Shown here piece by piece: positions 60,750 through 64,000 of a stretch of DNA of 64,000 nucleotides. A program made the translations under genes and the position numbers. The notes below the pieces were generated by a model, which was given only the letters and a program-made list of their open reading frames with translations, was not told the DNA's origin and did not search any database. Each line of letters starts with the position of its first letter. Positions within the stretch are counted from its first letter, which is position 1. Source of the DNA: Talpa occidentalis (taxonomy: Eukaryota; Chordata; Mammalia; Eulipotyphla; Talpidae); the NCBI RefSeq assembly GCF_014898055.3, contig NW_023604295.1, forward strand, positions 64,257,730 to 64,321,729, read 5' to 3'.

Positions 60750-62090
60750 TTGTTTGTTTCACAGAAGAGAGTGAATCTGAGAACCCCTCCTTTCCTTTTG
60801 ATCCATAACATGGAAATTCCTATGTGTTGTCTTCAACCAACTACTGGTGTTCAATTTTCAGATGCAATTTATATTTTTTCTATGCTATATTACATTAAGA
60901 ATTCTAACGTAAATTGGCTTTCTTTGAATTTAAACTTTTACTACTACCTGTCTGTCATATTTACAGTCACTGTGCTAGGCATTTAACTCCCTCATCTTAG
61001 ATAGAACATCGATATTGATGAGTATATTCACCCAAAAACCCTAACCTCTTCTTTACAGTAAGGTGAAATTTCAGTGAACATTAATTACACTGTTTAGTAA
61101 ATTCTACATCTTCTTTTTGGCCTCTTGATAACAACAACTATAACAATATATAGTGAAAAAGGATGATTTCATGAGCTATCAATTTCATGAGATGGAATGG
61201 GTTTGAATGACAGCATTTTAGCAAATTATCTCACCAAACACTGAAAGACACATTAAGGTGTCATCTCTGCATTTGAGAATAGAAGGGACAATTCATTTCT
61301 CTGGCTTTCAAACTAACTCTTTCTGCTCTGAGATACAGAATCATGATGATCATGTGGTTACAGCTTTTAGCTATTTATTGTAGGAAATTTCAAGCCTAGA
61401 TTAGATGAAGAGATGATAGGAGGTGCAGTGGGGCTATGTAGAGGTAGAAATGTTGGTTTCAGATATTCACTTGGATAGTAACAGGGTTAATTTTTAAGTT
61501 TTTATCCTTATTAATTTACTTCATTGCTATTAAATACAGGAAAATTTCTTTGATCATTTCTATGATCAAATTCTGAGTCATTTGAAACATTGTTTTAAAA
61601 CATTTGTGACATTTAAAGCTACTAATTCATTTAAAACCATTCACAACTCCACAACAAGGAATGTAACAAATATTTGCTTTGTTAATTGCTAAAAACAAAA
61701 TACCACCCATGCTTCTGGACCCTGAAAGAGATTTGGTCACTTTATGTGGACTAATGAACAATATATACTAGTCTTATAAACCTGGTGTACTCACTTAAAT
61801 AACGGAAAATCTTTAGACCAATGCACATGAAAGAAACCTATGACACTATTCAAATATAATTTAAATGACTAGTTATTGCACATATGCTATTATCCAATTG
61901 GTGCTACTTTAAAAATGTCATTCGTTTATCCCTAAATTTTTGTATTTGCATAGTCAGTAAAGATTAATTAGTGCTTGATCCTCAATTTGTTCCACTCTCT
62001 TATCTTATGGCTCCAGTAATTTGAGATCACAACTTAATATTTTTGTTTTTCCATACTTTACATTTTTTTGATCAACTTGTTTTAGATGCT
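60750..62090. other. Unique sequence; possible conserved block at 61640-61975
   Basis: No gene or insertion was recognised. The block 61640-61975 (for example AAAGATTAATTAGTGCTTGATCC) is repeat-free and less degenerate than its surroundings. It is a weak candidate for a conserved noncoding element. Confidence 0.3.
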
Positions 62091-62099
62091 ATCTTGTCC

Positions 62100-62145
62100 G
62101 GCATCCTCCCGCTCTACCGTAGTCCAATATGGTAGTCGTTGTCTG
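62100..62145. mobile_element. Possible MER5-like hAT fragment
   Basis: The words GTAGTCCAATATGGTAG and TCGTTGTC resemble the terminal region of MER5-type DNA transposons (TCCAATATGGTAGCC). The match is short and uncertain. Confidence 0.25.
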
Positions 62146-62559
62146 TTAGCAACATAATATGCACCGCCAATATTTTTATGGTCCTAATTCTAGGATTCCC
62201 TAGAATTGGCCATATATAGGGGGGCTTCATATTAAACATATTAATCTCATGACAAATTGGGTTTTTATACTTTATCTTCTTGGACTCTTATTTTTTGAAA
62301 GTGCTATATGCTCCTTTTGTCTCAATCCTCAATAATCTCTCTGGCTTTCACCATGAAAAGATGATTAAATTTGCATTGTGAAAATCTACAGGAAGTTAAT
62401 GGTTTTTAATGCCATGACTTTAATCAGCTTGCACAAGAGAGAGGAAACATACGTATTTCACTTACAAAATGCCACAGCTTGAAAACTTGGTCGAATATTT
62501 TGAAAAATTAACCTTTTGTGGCCTCAGTTTATTCATATACAAAATAAACACTATGAAAT

Positions 62560-63000
62560 CAGTTGAATTGCTTTACTCAAAATGATATATTGAAGACTTA
62601 ATTCCCAGTATGCGAGAAAGTTAACTTGTAAATAGTTTCATTAAAAATGTAAGTAAGATGAGGTCACAATACAGGAGGGCGAATCCCTAAACCAGTGTGA
62701 CTGGTGTCATTAGAAGACTGAGATCCAGGTAGAATATCATGTGACAATGGAAGCACAGGTTGATGTTCTGTAGCTGCAAACCAAGTAACACCTAGAATTG
62801 CCGGCAAATCTTCAGAGATTAGAAAGAGGGAAATAGGATCCTCTCACATAAGTTTTATAGAACATGACTATATTGGCATAATCTGGATTTTGCATTTTTC
62901 ACATCAGAACTGTGAGAAAATAACTTTCTATTTATTTAAGTCACCCAGTTTCTGCTAATTTGTTACAGTATCACAAGGAACCTAAGACTAATATAGTCCT
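62560..63000 (+). mobile_element. Old MLT1-like (ERVL-MaLR or related) LTR
   Basis: Features of this LTR class occur in order: TATTGAAGACTTAATTCCCAGTA, AAGATGAGGTCACAATACAGG, GTGACTGGTGTCATTAGAAGA, AGAATTGCCGGCAAATC, GAACTGTGAGAAAATAACTTTC, TTTAAGTCACCCAGTTT, and an end with TTTGTTACAG then CCTAAGACTAATA. The consensus features are from memory. The exact subfamily is not determined. Confidence 0.6.
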
Positions 63001-63009
63001 TTCATGCTG

Positions 63010-64000
63010 TCACAATGAACACATTAAATACTGTAAGATAGGCCTCTGTAACTATTACATTTTGTCACTATTATTATTATTTACCCTCATAAATGTCAAG
63101 CTCTTTTTTCTCCCCCATGGCTCTTCTATTTCAGCTATGAAAGTTAATCTTTCTTTCATGGCTATGCTTCTGCAAGAAATAAAATAGCCATATTCATTAT
63201 GCAAAATTTGAGTCATATATAAACTGTTTCTATCCTATCAGACAATCTCAAAATATTTAAATCTTTCAAAACATGAGTGAGTTGTTACTATATTTCATTA
63301 AAATACATGCTAGAATTTATAAATTTTAGAATTTTATAAATCTTAACATTTATAAATGGTAGAATTTTATAAATTTTCTTAAAAAAATCATATTTTGAAT
63401 TTCATCTAAGGGCACATTTTTGTGGTAAAAGCTTGGGGTAAGGTGGAAGCCATAGACATTTACCAATAAAATTCCCTGGCACTGCTATGGCTATTGCTGA
63501 TCTGTTTGTTTGCCTAATAGTTGTTGTACTTCATTGCCTCTGTCTCTGGCAGCATTCCCTCAGATTGTCCTGTGCTGAGCAGCCAATACTGGATCCCAGC
63601 TTCAGAGAACAAAAGCAAAATGCCAGAGGAGAGTCTGTGAAGAAATCTAGAGGATCAAAGACATGCAATTATCCAGCTGTGGTTCTGACAATGAAAACTT
63701 AATAGAAGTGCTTCAATAAATACAAAATTTTAAATTATTATAGAAAGAAGAGTAGGTATTTTCACTCTTAAGGTTATATCTGTGATGGCAGTCATGGAAA
63801 TAGTCAAGATAAAGGAAATAATTTCAAAATGTCACTTAATTCATGTTAAGATATAATGAAACAATTATCCTAGGGTAAAAATTACTCTCTGGGAGTGAGT
63901 TAAGCACAAAGGGATGCTGCATTAATTCCACTAAACTAATGTGCCATCTCAAATTATCAGAGTCCCTCTCTCCCCAGTAGGAAATCAGACACTTGTAGAA
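63010..64000. other. Unique AT-rich sequence
   Basis: No gene was recognised. Short repeated ATTTATAAATTTTAGAATTTTATAA-like words occur at about 63315-63380. Confidence 0.45.

Noticed and set aside
1..64000. CRISPR array, operon or bacterial system
   Set aside because: Repeats are dispersed SINEs and microsatellites, there are no regularly spaced short repeats, and composition is mammalian.

Overview
This window is intergenic DNA from a placental mammal. It is AT-rich and CpG-poor and packed with retrotransposons. I recognise no host protein-coding gene, exon or functional RNA gene. The dominant element is a tRNA-derived SINE of about 260 bp, with at least 27 insertions. It has pol III A/B-box-like motifs, a body ending in AATAAA repeats plus TCTT, and an A-rich tail (the 'T+' SINE architecture). 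It is not Alu, B1/B2, a carnivore CAN SINE, horse ERE, the whale CHR type or the vesper-bat VES type as I know them. The organism is therefore probably a non-primate, non-rodent placental, with Laurasiatheria (for example a bat or insectivore lineage) my best guess. The species is not determined.

Layout. 0-2 kb: old LTR-like sequence and a mixed microsatellite. 2-9 kb: a SINE cluster with a 180-bp inverted duplication and a head-on SINE pair. 9.2 kb: a truncated 5S rRNA retropseudogene with an 18-bp target-site duplication (TSD) and no A tail. 9-17 kb: mostly unique AT-rich DNA, three SINEs and a 118-bp direct duplication. 17.8-19.1 kb: two old LTR-like elements. 20.1-27.0 kb: a near-full-length LINE-1 with 5' UTR, ORF1, ORF2, 3' UTR, tail and a 16-bp TSD. 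Its TSD encloses an extra ~520 bp upstream of the L1 5' end, including an antisense retroviral pol/env remnant, which suggests a 5' transduction. 27-35 kb: unique DNA, a SINE dimer and old L1 3' ends. 35.6-37.3 kb: a 5'-inverted (twin-primed) L1 with a nested SINE. 38-45 kb: SINEs in otherwise unique sequence. 45.1-48.9 kb: a decayed class III ERV (ERVL-like) with collinear pol remnants. 49-60.7 kb: more SINEs and ancient L1 fragments, including one at 53.8-56.6 kb that appears interrupted by unrecognised sequence. 60.7-64 kb: unique sequence plus an MLT1-like LTR.

How the parts relate. The L1 machinery is the likely source of the SINE, 5S and L1 insertions: most have A-rich tails and TSDs, and the L1 target resembles TT/AAAA. 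The L1 at 20.1 kb is itself dead, with one nonsense codon in ORF1 and three frameshifts plus three nonsense codons in ORF2. The best candidates for something new are the tailless 5S copy, the L1 with captured retroviral upstream sequence, and the SINE subfamilies. I see no novel protein-coding system.
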